Origin: Rana temporaria
Lineage: Eukaryota; Chordata; Amphibia; Anura; Ranidae
DNA length: 64,000 nucleotides
Direction of reading: 5' to 3'
Assembly: GCF_905171775.1 (NCBI RefSeq)
Contig: NC_053494.1
Location: 124,276,028 to 124,340,027, forward strand
In this document: piece by piece, positions 11,162-22,951 of the stretch
Layout of the letters: every line of letters starts with the position of its first letter
Numbering within the stretch: position 1 is the stretch's first letter
The notes under the pieces: generated by a model
What the model was told of the DNA's origin: nothing
Databases searched by the model: none
Seen by the model: only the letters and a program-made list of their open reading frames with translations
Program-made: the position numbers and the translations under genes

Positions 11162-12569
11162 TATACCGCTCAAGCTCCAGCACCTGCTGTTATACTCATC
11201 ACATCCCCTTCTCTGATCCATTTAATCCATCTGGTCTTGCCGATGTTTGCCTGCAGTCGGAGCGTGTGATGTGGACGGGGAGGAGTCCTGTGGTGTCTAG
11301 ACACCTTGCAGTTAAGCCCCTCCAGCATTCATCTCTGGTCTCACCTGCCACTGCAGTGGCTCTGCCATTTTCCACTCTGGTTATACAGTGATATACAGTG
11401 ATATACAGTGGATCCAGCTGTTCCCCTCCCTGATGTCGCCTGGCTTTGGTTACTGTCACCGCTCCCTGTTGTTGCAAAGTGTTTTTAGGCTTCCCATTTT
11501 TGGTGTGCAGCCCCCTATGTCCACAGCCCTCTCATAAGCGGGACAGCCATTTCTCCCCCACCTTTGGCTCCATTGCTGGCACTATCATAGTGAGTTTGGC
11601 CGTTCTGACAATTTTTCCCATTTGTACTGTGTATTGGTTACATGTTTTATCAGCAATAAACTGTTTTAAATTTCACATGGATTCCATCTTCATTTGATTT
11701 CTTGCCACCTCCTGGATCTGCGCTTCCCAATTCTGTTGTTTTTTAAAAATTGTCTTTCCCCACTAAGGAGAGCTCCAAGCCTCAGGGGGCTATTGCTCTG
11801 TGTTGCTGATCTGTGAGGTCTTAGCAGTGGCAGAGCTGTGACCTAGAAGAGATCTGGAACTGACTGCAAGATTTCAAAATGTATCTGGTCTAGAGAAGGA
11901 CTGTCTCTTTAACTGGATTGTGCTTGGAGAAGGCTGGAAGGTGGCAGCTTTCATGGGGTCTTGTGAGTCATGACCCTAAATGGATTCCTGCTGACTGTGC
12001 TTTTTGGGATAAAAGTGTCAGACACCAGAGATAGCTCTTTTAGGGTACCTGATACTGCCTATTCCTTGTCCTCATCAGGACTCTGAACTGTGAGTTTTGT
12101 GAAGCGTGCCCTCCTGTACTGTGCAATGTTCCAAAGATTTCACTGGGTGGTGCAGTGGTGCCGGGTAACCAGATGCCAAAAAGACTTGCCTTATGATCCC
12201 CAGCTGTGAGGACGTAGACTGTCCAACATGCACAGTTGCTTATGGAGGAGATTGTCCCTTCACAGCAAAAAGGTAATCATTTTGGAGTATCCCATGCCCT
12301 AACCCCTCCCCAGGTACAAGATTTATCAACAATAAGAAACAAAAAGACAACATTGCAAACTGTTTATTGGAGCCAGAGTAAATGGACTGTTTGGGTGGCT
12401 GATGGACTCTGTACTATTTTGTGCAGAACAAGTTAAAACCAGCAGCCCCAGAGGGGGTAGTGCTACACACTAGAAAACTGTAGCCAAGAGAGTTTCTTGA
12501 TACATTTAGTTGGGATATAAACAGTTTCCACCCACAATATTGAATCATTATGTCACACAGATCTATATA
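11162..12569. other. Unassigned intergenic DNA
   Basis: No gene is recognised. On the minus strand an AATAAA lies at 12363-12368. It is the first canonical polyadenylation signal I found downstream of the MDH1B stop codon. Confidence 0.35.
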
Positions 12570-12577
12570 CTTTAACT

Positions 12578-14639
12578 TAGGGGTAGCCAACCCCCGGCAC
12601 TAGTGCCGCAAGCGGTACACAAAGTCTCTTTTGTCGGCACTTGTCTCCCTCCCCCATCAGCAGAGCAGTGCAAGGAAGTGTCAGTGAGACACTAATGCAT
12701 TTATATTTCAGAGTTCTCCACACCGCACCTGCACTAAGGGGGAGGCACTGCACCCCCACATATTGTAAAAAATGGGAAACATTGTTTGGTATCTTTGCTG
12801 TAGCTGCGATCATCTGCTTTTTTGATGGGGAAGAGATTGGGTGCAGTTCTGCTGGGGGGGGGGGGGCGGTCCATGTTTACAGGAGGAGGAGGACTGTATT
12901 GGCCACTGCTAAAGCCAATCACAGTCCTGCTAGCCCTGTTCACCAGCTGAAGGAAGATGACTCGCTTGGTTGCAACTACCAATCTCAGAAAGAAGGAATT
13001 TAACTGTGACTGAGAAAACCACAATCAGGTGACAGTTTGTGGAATTTCTATTGTACTTCTGGGAACTTTGTTGACATTATTCCTGAATCTTTGCATCACT
13101 TACTCCTGAACCCCTGCACTCTGTGTCCCTTTAAGCTCCAGCCAGTATTCAGTGCAATGAAAATCACACCCAACCACTTTTTCTCAGCTGCGGGGGGCCC
13201 AACCTATGATCCTGCACACAGACCCAATTCTTTCAGAAAACTCCCCTGACCTGAGCTCATTATTGCACATCTATTTCATATGCTTGTATGTGACATCACA
13301 TACATCCCATACATTCTATAAATCACATACATCACATATAAGCACGTGGGCTGAATGCGAGGGGTGGATCAGCAGGATGAGTGTGCCAGGACAGATAGAT
13401 TTGTCTCATCTCTGCTTCCTTTCACCACTCTGCATATCACGCATATCATAGATGAGAAGATGGTACAACGGTGGGGAAAAAGAGCAGGAGGGGTTCAGAG
13501 GTGGAACAGAAGATCAGGAGGGTACAGTGGTGGGGCAGATGTGCTGGGAAGTACAGTAGTGGAAGAGATGAGAAAGGGGTTCAGCAGTGAGACAGAAGAG
13601 CAGGGGGTTCAGTGTTGGGCCAGATGAGCAGGGGGGTAGAGCAGTGGGGCAGATGTAAAAGGAGGTGTATTGATTGGGCAGATAAGCAGGGGATTACAGT
13701 GGTGGGGCAGGAGAGCAGGGGGTTACAGTGGTGGGGCAGGAGAGCATGGGGAACAGATGTGCAGGAGGTACATGAGAAAGCGGTTTACAGTGATGCGGCA
13801 GATGGGTTCAGTGTTAGGACAGATGAGAAGGTGAATCAGTAGTGAGACAGAAGAGCATGGGAATACAGTGGTGGAGCAGATGTGCAGGGAGTTACAGTGG
13901 TGGGGCAGTTGAGAAATTGGGTACATTAATGGGGCAGGTGAGCAGGGGAGTTACAGTAGTGTGACAGAAGAGCAGGGGGGTACAGTGATGGGGCAGATGA
14001 GCAGGGAGGGTTCAGTGTTGGGCCAGATGAGAAGGAGGTTACAGTGGTGGGAAGGTTAGCAGGGGGGTTCAGTGTTAGGGCAGAGGAGAAAGGAGGTACA
14101 TTGGTGGGACAGATGAGCAGTGGGTTGCAGTGGTGGGGCAGAGGAGAAATGGGGTACATTAATGGGGCAGGTGAGCTGGGGGGTACAGTGGTGGGGCAGA
14201 AGAGCAGGGGGTACCGAGGTGGGGTAGATGTGCAGGGGGTTACAGTGGTGGGGCAGATGTGCAGGGGGTACATTGGTGGGGCAGATGATCAAGGGATTAC
14301 AGTGGTGGGGCAGATGAGCAGAGAGTTACAGTGGTGGGGTAGATGAGCAGGGAGTTACAGTGGTGAAACAGATTTGCAGGGGTGACAATGATCTGAGGTG
14401 TAAAGGTCCATGAATTGGGGCTCATCGAAAGGTGTGGAGTTGCAAGAATTGGGGAACATCTGAGACATGTTAATTTCTCAAATTCTCACTACTAAAGTAG
14501 TTTACAGCATTTACTTCATAAAAAAATCCTTTTTGTGATTGAGAGTGTAAAGTTAACATTTTTTTTGTTATAAAATCGGCATGCTCAATCTCTTTCAAAA
14601 AAATTCAGCACACTTTGCTCAAATGGTTGCCTACCCCTG
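12578..14639. mobile_element. hAT-type element just downstream of the MDH1B stop codon
   Basis: The left end TAGGGGTAGCCAACC and right end GGTTGCCTACCCCTG are inverted. The flanks ctttaact (12570-12577) and ccctaact (14640-14647) match at 6 of 8 positions, an aged hAT duplication. Inside is a large minisatellite and no transposase. Its right end is only 31 bp from the MDH1B stop, so the transcript's 3' UTR must run into it. Confidence 0.75.
13470..14400. repeat. Minisatellite, about 28-32 bp units
   Basis: Units of the type 'gggttacagtggtggggcagatgagca' repeat with variation through this span. The Gly/Val-rich plus-strand ORFs and the Pro/His/Cys-rich minus-strand ORFs are repeat products. 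The tandem array sits within the hAT element. Confidence 0.85.
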
Positions 14640-14670
14640 CCCTAACTCATCAGAAAAAAAATATTAATAA

Positions 14671-14796
14671 TTAGATACCAGTAATTCCATTTTCTTGAGT
14701 GTCCCCTCTTATAATTTGTTCTTCTTGTTGGATAATTTGTTCCTCCTTTTCTATGGCTTCTTCAGCTTGTGGTATCCCAAAAGCAATATGTTTCTC
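14671..14796 (-). CDS. MDH1B: MDH1B exon 9 (terminal coding exon)
   Basis: The acceptor is ...tttcag before GAGAAACATATT. The exon starts in phase 0 after exon 8. It encodes residues 451-491: EKHIAFG, matching the EKLVALG of human, followed by a hydrophilic Glu/Gln-rich tail, ending at TAA (14673-14671). Length is 126 bp. The tail is shorter than in human, which accounts for most of the length difference. Assignment as last exon rests on the clean acceptor, phase, EK..A.G match and in-frame stop. Confidence 0.88.
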   Translation of the reverse strand, partial: EKHIAFGIPQAEEAIEKEEQIIQQEEQIIRGDTQENGITGI

Positions 14797-14829
14797 CTGA
14801 AATAAAATCAATTGTACAACACAATACAT

Positions 14830-15569
14830 GTTATTACTTTATGGCTGGTGTTCATGGAGCATCAGCTGAACTGACACTAACACAAAGACCTGATAAATAA
14901 CATATGCTAGCTTTTATGCCTGCACTGTATACTGCTGTCACAAAAAAGTTTAGTGTATGATGTTAGAAATGTCTCTTTTCTCTACTGTATAATATACACA
15001 CTATATTAACAATGTCATACTGGTGGATTTCTGGACTTTGTGTGGCCATCTTAATTCTTTGTGGCAGAAACATGCAGTCAGGGGAGGCAGGTGAAGCAGA
15101 GCCTCACCTGCCGTTAACGTAAAAAAAAAAAAAAAAATGATCAAGCTTTGAGGGTTGTAGCTCTGCGGCCTGGGTTTCTCTCCCACCATTGGTTAAAATT
15201 TGGGGCTCCTGCCACCTATAGTTCCAGTGATACGGGGCTACTTGAGACCTAGCACAGTCATCCTAGACTACTGACAGTTATCTGCATGATACATTCAGAT
15301 CTCATGGAAAGGTCTATAACAAAAATGCAATATAGATTTATATGTTGATATTTAATATTTTTTTTTTTCTGTATTAATTGTTGTTTTTAAATGTTGGTAA
15401 ATAAATCATTTATACATTTTACTTGAGGTGTGCTCTTTAAAAGTCCAATGGCCATTTTCTTTTTTTGTGTGTGCAACCCTTGTAATAATGTGCTTAAGGT
15501 ACAAATTGTACTATGTATTGGTATATATTACAACATTTAAATAGGAGAAGAATGTATCAACACGCAGAG
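14830..15569. other. MDH1B intron 8, no recognised element
   Basis: Mostly AT-rich intron. A poly-A run lies at 15120-15137, next to a short inverted 'gcaggtga/tcacctgc' pair near 15088-15113. No exon is visible. Confidence 0.4.
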
Positions 15570-15835
15570 TGGTACTGCGGATACATGAAAAAATATTAAC
15601 TGTGCCACGTCCTAATATAATAGAAAACGAAAAAACAAAGGGCTAGTCATGGACTTTAAAGGCACAATAATAAGGTAGGTATCCCTACCTTATTATTGTG
15701 TCTTTAAAGTCCATGACTAGCCCTTTGTTTTATATTGCAACATTGTTTTGCAGTCTTTTTGGATGGTACATGTAGTCTTTTTTGTTATATGGTTTGTTGT
15801 TTTTCAATAAACTTCTACCTGATTTAAAAAAAAAA
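15570..15835 (+). mobile_element. Remnant related to the Penelope-element leader, with 3' poly-A
   Basis: 'gtgccacgtcctaatata' at 15603 and 'ggactttaaaggcac' at 15651 resemble 6250 and 6299 in front of the Penelope ORF. A near-perfect 44-bp hairpin follows, then 'ttcaataaacttctacctga' and an A-run. No ORF. It is read as a terminal fragment of the same or a related family. Confidence 0.4.
15636..15727. repeat. Near-perfect 44-bp hairpin
   Basis: The arms 15636-15679 and 15684-15727 differ at one position and are separated by the 4-base loop TATC. Such a tight long inverted repeat is more exact than the surrounding old repeats. Confidence 0.85.
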
Positions 15836-15839
15836 TATA

Positions 15840-16122
15840 TCCCACTGACTTTCAGATGCCATTGTGACAAGATAATCAATGCTATTCACCTGTGAGTGGT
15901 CATAAAGTTATGGCTAATCAGTGCATACAGGGAAATAAAACAACACTTTTCTGTATACAGTAGTTTTATGTTTGCAAGTCTGTAGGACTAGAATCATTTG
16001 TAATTTATTTAGATTTTGAATGCTGTATACTCAGTCTCCTGCCGGTGGAAGTTCTGTTACAGACAAGATAACATAAAAAACGAAGAAATACATTGCATGG
16101 TTGGAAGGGTAACTTTTTAACA

Positions 16123-16124
<2 letters not shown>
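15840..16124. other. MDH1B intron 8, unassigned
   Basis: No exon, RNA gene or recognised transposon is seen. Confidence 0.35.
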
Positions 16125-16154
<30 letters not shown>

Positions 16155-16157
16155 TTG

Positions 16158-16209
<52 letters not shown>

Positions 16210-16210
16210 C
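16125..16210. repeat. (TA)n microsatellite with A and T runs
   Basis: (TA)n, then an A-run, then (TA)n, then a T-run forms a simple-sequence palindrome of about 85 bp. Confidence 0.9.
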
Positions 16211-16599
16211 ATTTTAAAGCACTTACTTAGATACAGTGTGATTGTGCACATTATTGAGCGGTCTACTGAGTGAATAACTCCACGAAAAAAATAACATAAA
16301 AATAATCAAGAGAAATCAATGGGTATTCCTGTAACACACACACACCAGACCTGTCGATCACAGTAATTTTAGTGCCTAGTTAATGGGATTTGGTTCTGAC
16401 AAACAGACCTCCAACTGGCCCCAGTTCCATAACATGCTACTAATTTGTGTCATTATTTTTATTGAACAGTTAATGACTGCCTTAACTTATGTTTTTAATC
16501 TAAAAAGCTTGTTTACATTTTTAAGTATTTTTTTAAAACAGAAAACAAATTAAAAGCTCATTACATATCAATAGCGTGAAAAAAAAAAAACGTACTGCT

Positions 16600-17045
16600 A
16601 AACAGGGCTTTTGTCTCAGAAAATATATCTGCAGGTATTCCTCCCTGCAGAGTCCCCCCATATCTCTACAAATCTCTGAGCACCATCCCTTGCTTTCACC
16701 CCTTCTCAACTCCCAGTACCGACCCTTTTAGGGAATACAAAACCAAGTATCATTTTGTGGTGAAAAAAAGATCTCCAAACAATAAAAGACCCGTCCCCAG
16801 CAACAATAGATCCCCCCCACAACAATAGATCTACCAGCACCCAACATCAATAGACCCTCCAGCAGCCAGTAACAATCAATCCCTCCCTCAACAGTAGACC
16901 CCTCCCAGCAACATAGGACCCCCCCCCCACCTGCAACAACTGGTCCCCCAGCAGCCATCACCAACAGACTCTCCAGCACACCTTGCCATTACATACATTT
17001 AATGCTGAAGGTGCTCGCAGGTGGCGGAACTGTGTTCCCCCATGT
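16600..17045. repeat. Short minisatellite in a possible DNA-transposon remnant
   Basis: Imperfect repeats of 'ccagcaacaatagatccccc' fill 16795-16980. The right end 'gctcgcaggtggcggaactg' looks like a DNA-transposon terminus, but no matching left end is clear. Gly/Val-rich ORFs here are repeat products. Confidence 0.4.
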
Positions 17046-17323
17046 TCCCAATGAAGAAAAAGCCCTGCTCCTAGAGCTAGAAATATACGTTAAACAAAAT
17101 CTTTGCGAACCTGAATTTCACACAGTACCTAATGATTTTCCTGATATGAATATTTGTTATCTTTTAGCAGTTTTCACCAAAATCATTTAGATGTATTTTC
17201 AGTTCCTGATGAGCATTGTGGTGCTCCCTTATACCTCTTTGCCTGTCCTAATATTCACTGTACATTTGTTTGCACTTTACTACAATCAGTCAAGACCATT
17301 TGCATTTGTAATGTGTTGCACTT
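17046..17323. other. MDH1B intron 8, unassigned
   Basis: No exon or recognised repeat is seen before the foldback that begins at 17324. Confidence 0.35.
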
Positions 17324-18117
17324 TTAACCACTTCCGGACCTCCCACCAGATATATACTGCAGTGATTTTGTGTATGCGGTATAAAGAGCGTGCGCGCCGC
17401 CGGAGCACAGCTCCCACTGTGATTGGATACACTCAATCGGTGAGTCTGGTGGTTGCAATGGGCGCCAAGGTCTGCCAATCGTTCAGTGGAAAAACAGAGC
17501 AGCGGTCTGCCTATGTAAACAAGGCAGACAGCTGATCTGTCAAGGAGCAAAGGAGAGATCTTGTACTTTAGCGAAGCAGAAACACGGATCTCTCTTTTCC
17601 TCCAGTGTATCCGCCCCCCACACAGTTAGTTAGCACCTCCCAGGGACACACTTAACCCTTTGATCGCCCCTGGTGTTCAACCCTTCCCTGCCAGTGTCAT
17701 TTATACGTTGACAGTACATTTTATTAAGCACTGATCACTGTATTGGTGTCACTGGTCCCCAAAGATTCACTTAGTGTCCAATTTGTCTGCCGCAATGTCG
17801 CAGTCCCGCTAAAAATCACAGATCACTGTCACTATTAGTGAAAAACAATATTTTTTTATTGGGAATGTTTTCATTCAAAATTGTCGGTCCTTTTTTGTTT
17901 ATACCGCAAAAGGTGATCAAAAACCACCAAAAGAAAGCTCTATTTGCGGGGAAAAAAGAACATTCACAATATTGTGTTTGTATTATTGTGTTTTCAACCA
18001 AGTACAAAATGTTCAAAATACAGTATCCAATAGGCACATTTTGTGGGTACCAGTACTCCCACAAACATTTTTTGTGTACACAGTGACTAGGCTTTTGATA
18101 TGCTATGTTTTTATACA
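17324..18117. mobile_element. TTAACCACTT-family element (FB2), right end missing
   Basis: It begins TTAACCACTTCCGGACC. The internal stretch 'aaccaccaaaagaaagctct' recurs in the copy near 45610, and a similar 'agagctttcttttggtgata' occurs inverted near 34015. The expected right end (AAGTGGTTAA) is not found before the next element at 18118. Confidence 0.65.
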
Positions 18118-18600
18118 TTAAAGCAGGGGTTCACCCAAAAAAAAAATTTTAACATTAGATTCAGGCGAGTTGTTAGAATCACAATCGGGTGTTTTTTTTT
18201 TTTAAATCGTTGCCGTACATACCGTTTTATAGATATATGTTCACCGCAGCTTCCGGGTATAATCTACGGGACTGGGCGTTCCTAATTGACATGCTTCCGA
18301 CCGTCGCATACAGCGCGTCACCGAAAGAAGCCGGACTGCGAGTCGGCTCTATAAGACGCCTGCGCACCGACGTTCGGCTTCTTTTGGCAACTCGTGATAC
18401 GCTGTATGCGACGGTCAGAAGTATTTCAATCAATTAGGAACGCCCAGTCCCGCAGATTATACCCGGAAGCCGCGGTGAACATATATCTATAAAATGGTAT
18501 GTACGGCAACGATTTAAAAAAAAAACACCGATTGTGATTCTAACAACTCGCCTTAATGTAATGTTAAAAAAAAAAAGTTTTGGGTGAACCCCTGCTTTAA
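18118..18600. mobile_element. Foldback element, TTAAAGC(A/G)G(A/G)GGTTCACCC family (FB3)
   Basis: The whole element is one imperfect palindrome from TTAAAGCAGGGGTTCACCC to GGGTGAACCCCTGCTTTAA. The centre is near 18360. TTAA at both ends suggests a TTAA target preference. A relative lies at 61503-62122. The right edge lies 46 bp into intron 8 from the exon 8 donor. It is non-coding. Confidence 0.85.
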
Positions 18601-18646
18601 CTCTGTATAAATTGTGGACTACAGTAAAACTGTAATAGAACTTTAC

Positions 18647-18786
18647 CTCAATGAGTTCAGAGGCTGCTTGTTGCAATATTTCTCTTGCATCCTCAGAAAT
18701 GTCAACCTGGGTATACACCTTCCAGTTTCCATCTCTGAATTGCACTGGCATGGAGTAAACCATGTCATCTGGAAGATTAAAATGGC
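18647..18786 (-). CDS. MDH1B: MDH1B exon 8
   Basis: Acceptor ...ccttag at 18790-18787, donor GTAAAG from 18646. It completes codon 404 and encodes residues 404-450, including YSMPVQF and the Glu/Ala-rich helix ending ASELIE. This corresponds to the C-terminal part of the malate dehydrogenase fold (FSMPVKF and MTSDLIQ in human). Length 140 bp, leaving in phase 0. Confidence 0.92.
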
Positions 18787-18829
18787 CTAAGGAAGCAAAA
18801 CATGAAAAGGTCAGTTTCATAATTATTTA

Positions 18830-19210
18830 TGCATCCATTTGCAGATTCTGAACTTTAAATTGGTTGGTTTTGGTGCTGAAAACATGGAGTAAGAAATGTC
18901 GTAACACAACTCATTACACTTACTACAGCCAAAATACGTAAAAGTCACTTACTGACCCTTAAAGTGAACCTGTCGTATGAGAAAAAATATAACTTCTACT
19001 GCTCTTCTTCTCCTGAAAGCTGCCTGGGTAACTCTGGCTTCTTACACACTTTAAGTTCCTAACCCAAAACAAGCATGCAGGTGCTGACATGCCAACACAC
19101 CTTACCACACTACTGTGCTTTTCAATGTTCTACACCCACCAAACTTGCTGCATGTTCAATTTTTAGTTCATGTTGGTGCATTGACATTGCATTCACATTA
19201 ATGGGTGGCC
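18830..19210. other. MDH1B intron 7, unassigned
   Basis: No recognised repeat or exon is seen. Confidence 0.35.
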
Positions 19211-19687
19211 TTAAAAGAGAAGTATAGGAATCTTAGAAAAAAAAAGAAAATCATACTCACCTAGATGGCTGCAGCACTGATCCCAGCCGCAGCTGTCCCC
19301 TGCCACCCATAAGACCAAGAACTGAGTGAACAAACGCTGCCTATTGTTTAGGTCTTCCTGCTCTGAGCAGACAACGGTGACTGTCGGTTGCTCTGCCCCT
19401 CCAACGCTCACTGGAGCGCTGGGCTGTGGTGGGAGCGGGAGCTGCTGGCTCAGCCTCTTAGTGGCTCACTAAAGGGCTAAGCCAGTTGTTGGTCCTGGAA
19501 TCTGGAGCGATCCCGACTGTAAAGTCAGGATCAATTAATCTCCTGGACCAGCAGCTCCTGGAGTGACGTCAGCCAACAGTGGGCTTTAGCTTGCTGCCAG
19601 CTAAAAATGGGTTGTAGAACTAATTGCACTCCTGTGACCCACAGGCAAAGCATAGCCAAAACAGCTTTGGCCATGCTTCTCCTTTAA
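19211..19687. mobile_element. TTAA-ended MITE, TTAAAAGAGAAG family
   Basis: It starts TTAAAAGAGAAGTATAGG and ends GCTTCTCCTTTAA, with TTAA at both tips. The subterminal 'actcacctaggtg/agatgg' motif recurs in partial copies at 32886-33045 and 63330-63390. Non-coding. Confidence 0.65.
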
Positions 19688-19822
19688 TGTACACAATGTT
19701 AATGCCTAATACAATACACTTTAAACAAACCACAGCAGACCATCCTGGTGTGAATTGGCTCTTAATCCAGTATTAAACCTAAAAGCAAACATTTATTTTA
19801 TTGCAGCTTACCAATTCTGACA

Positions 19823-20773
19823 TTAGCCACTTGAAGACCAGACCTTTTCTGGCACTTTTTGTTTACAAGTTTAAATCTGTATTTTTTTGCTAGCAAATTA
19901 CCTATAACCCCCCAAATATTATATATATTTTTTACCAGAGACCATAGGGAATAAAATGATGATCATTGCAATTTTTTATGTCATGTGGTATTTGCGCAGC
20001 GGCCTTTTAGATACCTAGCATGTCATGCTTTAAAATTGCGCATGCTCGTGGAACTGTGGTACTTAAAAATCTCCATAGGCAAAACTTTAAACATTTTTAC
20101 AGGTTACCTTTTTAGAGTTACAAAGGAGGTCTAGCGCTTAAAATTTTTGGTCTCGCTCTCACGTTTGTGGTGGTACCTCACATGTGTGGTGCAAAAACTG
20201 TTTACAAATGTATGCATGACCTACGTATGCGTTCACTTCTGCGCATGAGCACAGAGGGATGGGAGGCGCTTTCTTTTTTTTTTATCACTTTTATTCCTAT
20301 TACAAGGAATTTAAACATTCCTTGTTCTAGAAATAAGGATGACAGATCTTCTTTATGGAGAGGTCTAGGGTCAAAAAGACTCCAAATCTCTTCTTCATCT
20401 TTAAAAGCAAAAGATCCAAAAAAGAAAATGAATTGTTTACTTCCACCCTGGATCAGTAGTGACGTCATGATATCGCTCTGGTCCTTCATGGCCATAGAGG
20501 CGATCAAAGAATATCTGGTCTTAGTTCACCTTTGTGACCAGCCAGCGGCACCATCGAATCGTTTCTTGTGCACGCTGGTGAGAACGGTAAGCCTAAGAAA
20601 CATCAGCCAGGGGCAGAAAGGGGGGGTGTGTCGTTCCCTCCCGCCACTTCTGAAAGCGATCCAGTGGTTAATGAGCCACTTTGACCGCTTTTATGAGAAA
20701 GCCAGCCGCCAGCTAAAGCTATGAGCCGCAACCCCGGTAAACCACTTGCAAACCGCGGTCGGCATGTGGTTAG
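19823..20773. mobile_element. TTAACCACTT-family element (FB2), diverged copy
   Basis: The ends TTAGCCACTTGAAGACC and GGCATGTGGTTAG are diverged inverted repeats. 'cctataaccccccaaatatt' near 19900 is shared with a fragment at 22640. The 185-codon ORF inside has no recognisable domain and I treat it as chance. Confidence 0.6.
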
Positions 20774-21748
20774 TTTTATTTTTTAGACTTTCTTTCTTCT
20801 ATTGTCATCTGATATGTTGTTTTTCAAAAGAAAAAGCAATCTTGCAGATGTATCAGTTACAGGGATGACAAAAACTATTCAGCACTGGCAGGGATGCTTA
20901 CAATGATACGTTTTAATTATTTACGTAAAAACCTTTATCCAAAAAGGAAAAAGACTATTTTCTTTAACTGCTTATAACGTATTAGCTGGAGATTGGCTTC
21001 AATTTGTTAGTGTATTTAAATCTGCTAGCACATCAAACACTATCCTTCCCCCAAACTAACAGTTGTGCTGTCTTGCTGTGTCCCTATGCTCCTCCATTCA
21101 GAGTGTAGGTAAAATTAATATCTCCTAAACGTTTAGGAGATATTTACCTTGCATGCAGCCAGTTATGTCACTGCATGCATTCTGAAGGTCCGGCATACCT
21201 TGCCGGACCGGCTAATCACCATACCCGAAGCATGTGAACCTAGAAGACAGACAGGGGAACATGTCAGCCTTCTCAGCTGTGACCGTACTGTGCTGGGAGG
21301 CCTTGTTCCAAGGTAGGTATTTCAAGGAATGTAGGTATTTCATGCAATGCATACTAGCACATTACGACATTGCCTTGCAGGTGTTTTTTTTTTCACAAGC
21401 CACACAGCTGCGGTGTACAACCGCTTTAAAGCAAGACTATATATTGGCAGGAAGGCCAGAGAAGAAACATTTTGCTTGTAAGGAACAATTTAAAGTATTG
21501 GACATTGGCACTTCTCTTTATACTGTAAATACTACTGATCATATAAACTGCCAACTTTCATACTAGGCATACATTTTGGTTCCTTTAAACACCCACAAAT
21601 ATAAATCAAACGTATAATACAAATTAGGAAAGGATCTAAGCTGTCACATTCCTTTTCTTTTTTTTGGGGCGTTATCAGCTCATCCCAATACAAATGAAAA
21701 CAAGTCTTACATGCCATTAAAAATAAACAAGAACTTGCTGTTGGCATG
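20774..21748. other. MDH1B intron 7, unassigned
   Basis: No exon or known element is seen. It contains a perfect small hairpin (ATATCTCCTAAAC / GTTTAGGAGATAT) at 21119-21144 and a short ggtccggca/tgccggacc pair at 21188-21209, possibly remains of a foldback element. Confidence 0.4.
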
Positions 21749-21756
21749 TTAATCAT

Positions 21757-22934
21757 CAGTGGCAGCCTGTCCATTAGGGGCGCATGGGCACCACCCCACC
21801 CGTCCATGTGTCTGGCCCCCTGATCTACATACATGGTGCCGGACCATGAATTCCAATGGGGAGGGGGAGTTTTGAAGCACATGATTAGAGCCGGAGGCTC
21901 TAATAGGCTTCAAAAAAGGGTGGGCTCAGGCACAGAGCACTGCGCTCCGAGCCCACCCAGTTGTGTGATAATAACAAATTAATATTCACTATTCTCACAC
22001 TGATTCTCCTCCCAGCCAATCAGGAAGTGGGTCGTGAGACCCGTTTCTTGATTGGCCGAAAGGAGAATCAATGTTACTGGCCAAGTGGGAGGAAGGGAAG
22101 GGAAGGGAAGGGAGGAGACGCGCGACAGATGGACCCACCAGCTGCCACTCCAGAGTTGGCTCACCATCCAACATCCGGCTCAGTCATCCAGCACTCCCCG
22201 GCTCAAGGAGGGGAGATCAGAGTCTGGGCAGGACAGCGGTAAGGAGGCCGTCCATCTCCCGCAGCGGCAGCAGTGGGGGGGTTTCCCCATTGTTCCCCTT
22301 GTTACCCACATTAATGTCCGTCTCCCGCCAAAGGGGAGGGGGGAGAGTGATGTTGATTGCCCACTTCTAGAGCTGTACAATTAACCGTTAAAAGATTGTG
22401 ATCTCGATTACACCCCCCTCACAATTTTAACCTAACATTTCCTCGATTCTATGTGACAAGTGCAGAGCCACTCAGGGATGTCAAAGAAAAGAAAAAAAAC
22501 CTGGCAATGTTTATCAACATTCCTCAGGGCTGGGAGATAGAAAAAAGAAGCATTGTATCTCTCTTAGCTTTTAGATCAAAGGAATGAACTTGTGTGTGTA
22601 AATAAGGTCAGTTTTACCATTTAAAGACCAAACCTAGAAAATTACTTAGAACCCCTAAATATTATATATATTTTTTTAGCAGAGACCCTAGAGAATAAAA
22701 CATTGTATGTCACACTGTATTTTTGCAGCGGTCTTTCAAATGTATTTTTGTGGGAAAAAATAGATTTCAATGAATTAAAAATAAAAACAGTATAATGTGA
22801 AAGATGATGTTACACCGCGAGAATCGTAAAAGAATTGTGATCTTTAATCCAAGCAAAAAATTGTGATTCTCATTTTAGTCACAATCGCGCAGCTCTGACC
22901 GCCCCACTAAATTATCGAGCACCAGCCACCACTG
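21757..22934. mobile_element. hAT-type element next to the exon 7 splice donor
   Basis: The ends CAGTGGCAGCCTGTCC and GAGCACCAGCCACCACTG are flanked by a perfect 8-bp duplication, TTAATCAT (21749-21756 and 22935-22942). A second element may be nested at about 22370-22898 (TAGAGCTGTACAATT...CGCGCAGCTCTGA), containing an FB2-like fragment near 22620-22780. The duplication lies 10-17 bases inside intron 7 from the exon 7 donor. Confidence 0.75.
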
Positions 22935-22951
22935 TTAATCATTATGATTAC

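Noticed and set aside
13926..14346. Overlapping ORFs of about 100 codons on both strands
   Set aside because: Products of the 'cagtggtggggcag' tandem array.
18434..18820. 128-codon minus-strand ORF as a gene
   Set aside because: Only 18647-18786 is MDH1B exon 8; the rest is intron read-through into the FB3 palindrome.
20167..20724. 185-codon plus-strand ORF
   Set aside because: Lies inside an FB2 element, has no recognisable domain and no splice context.
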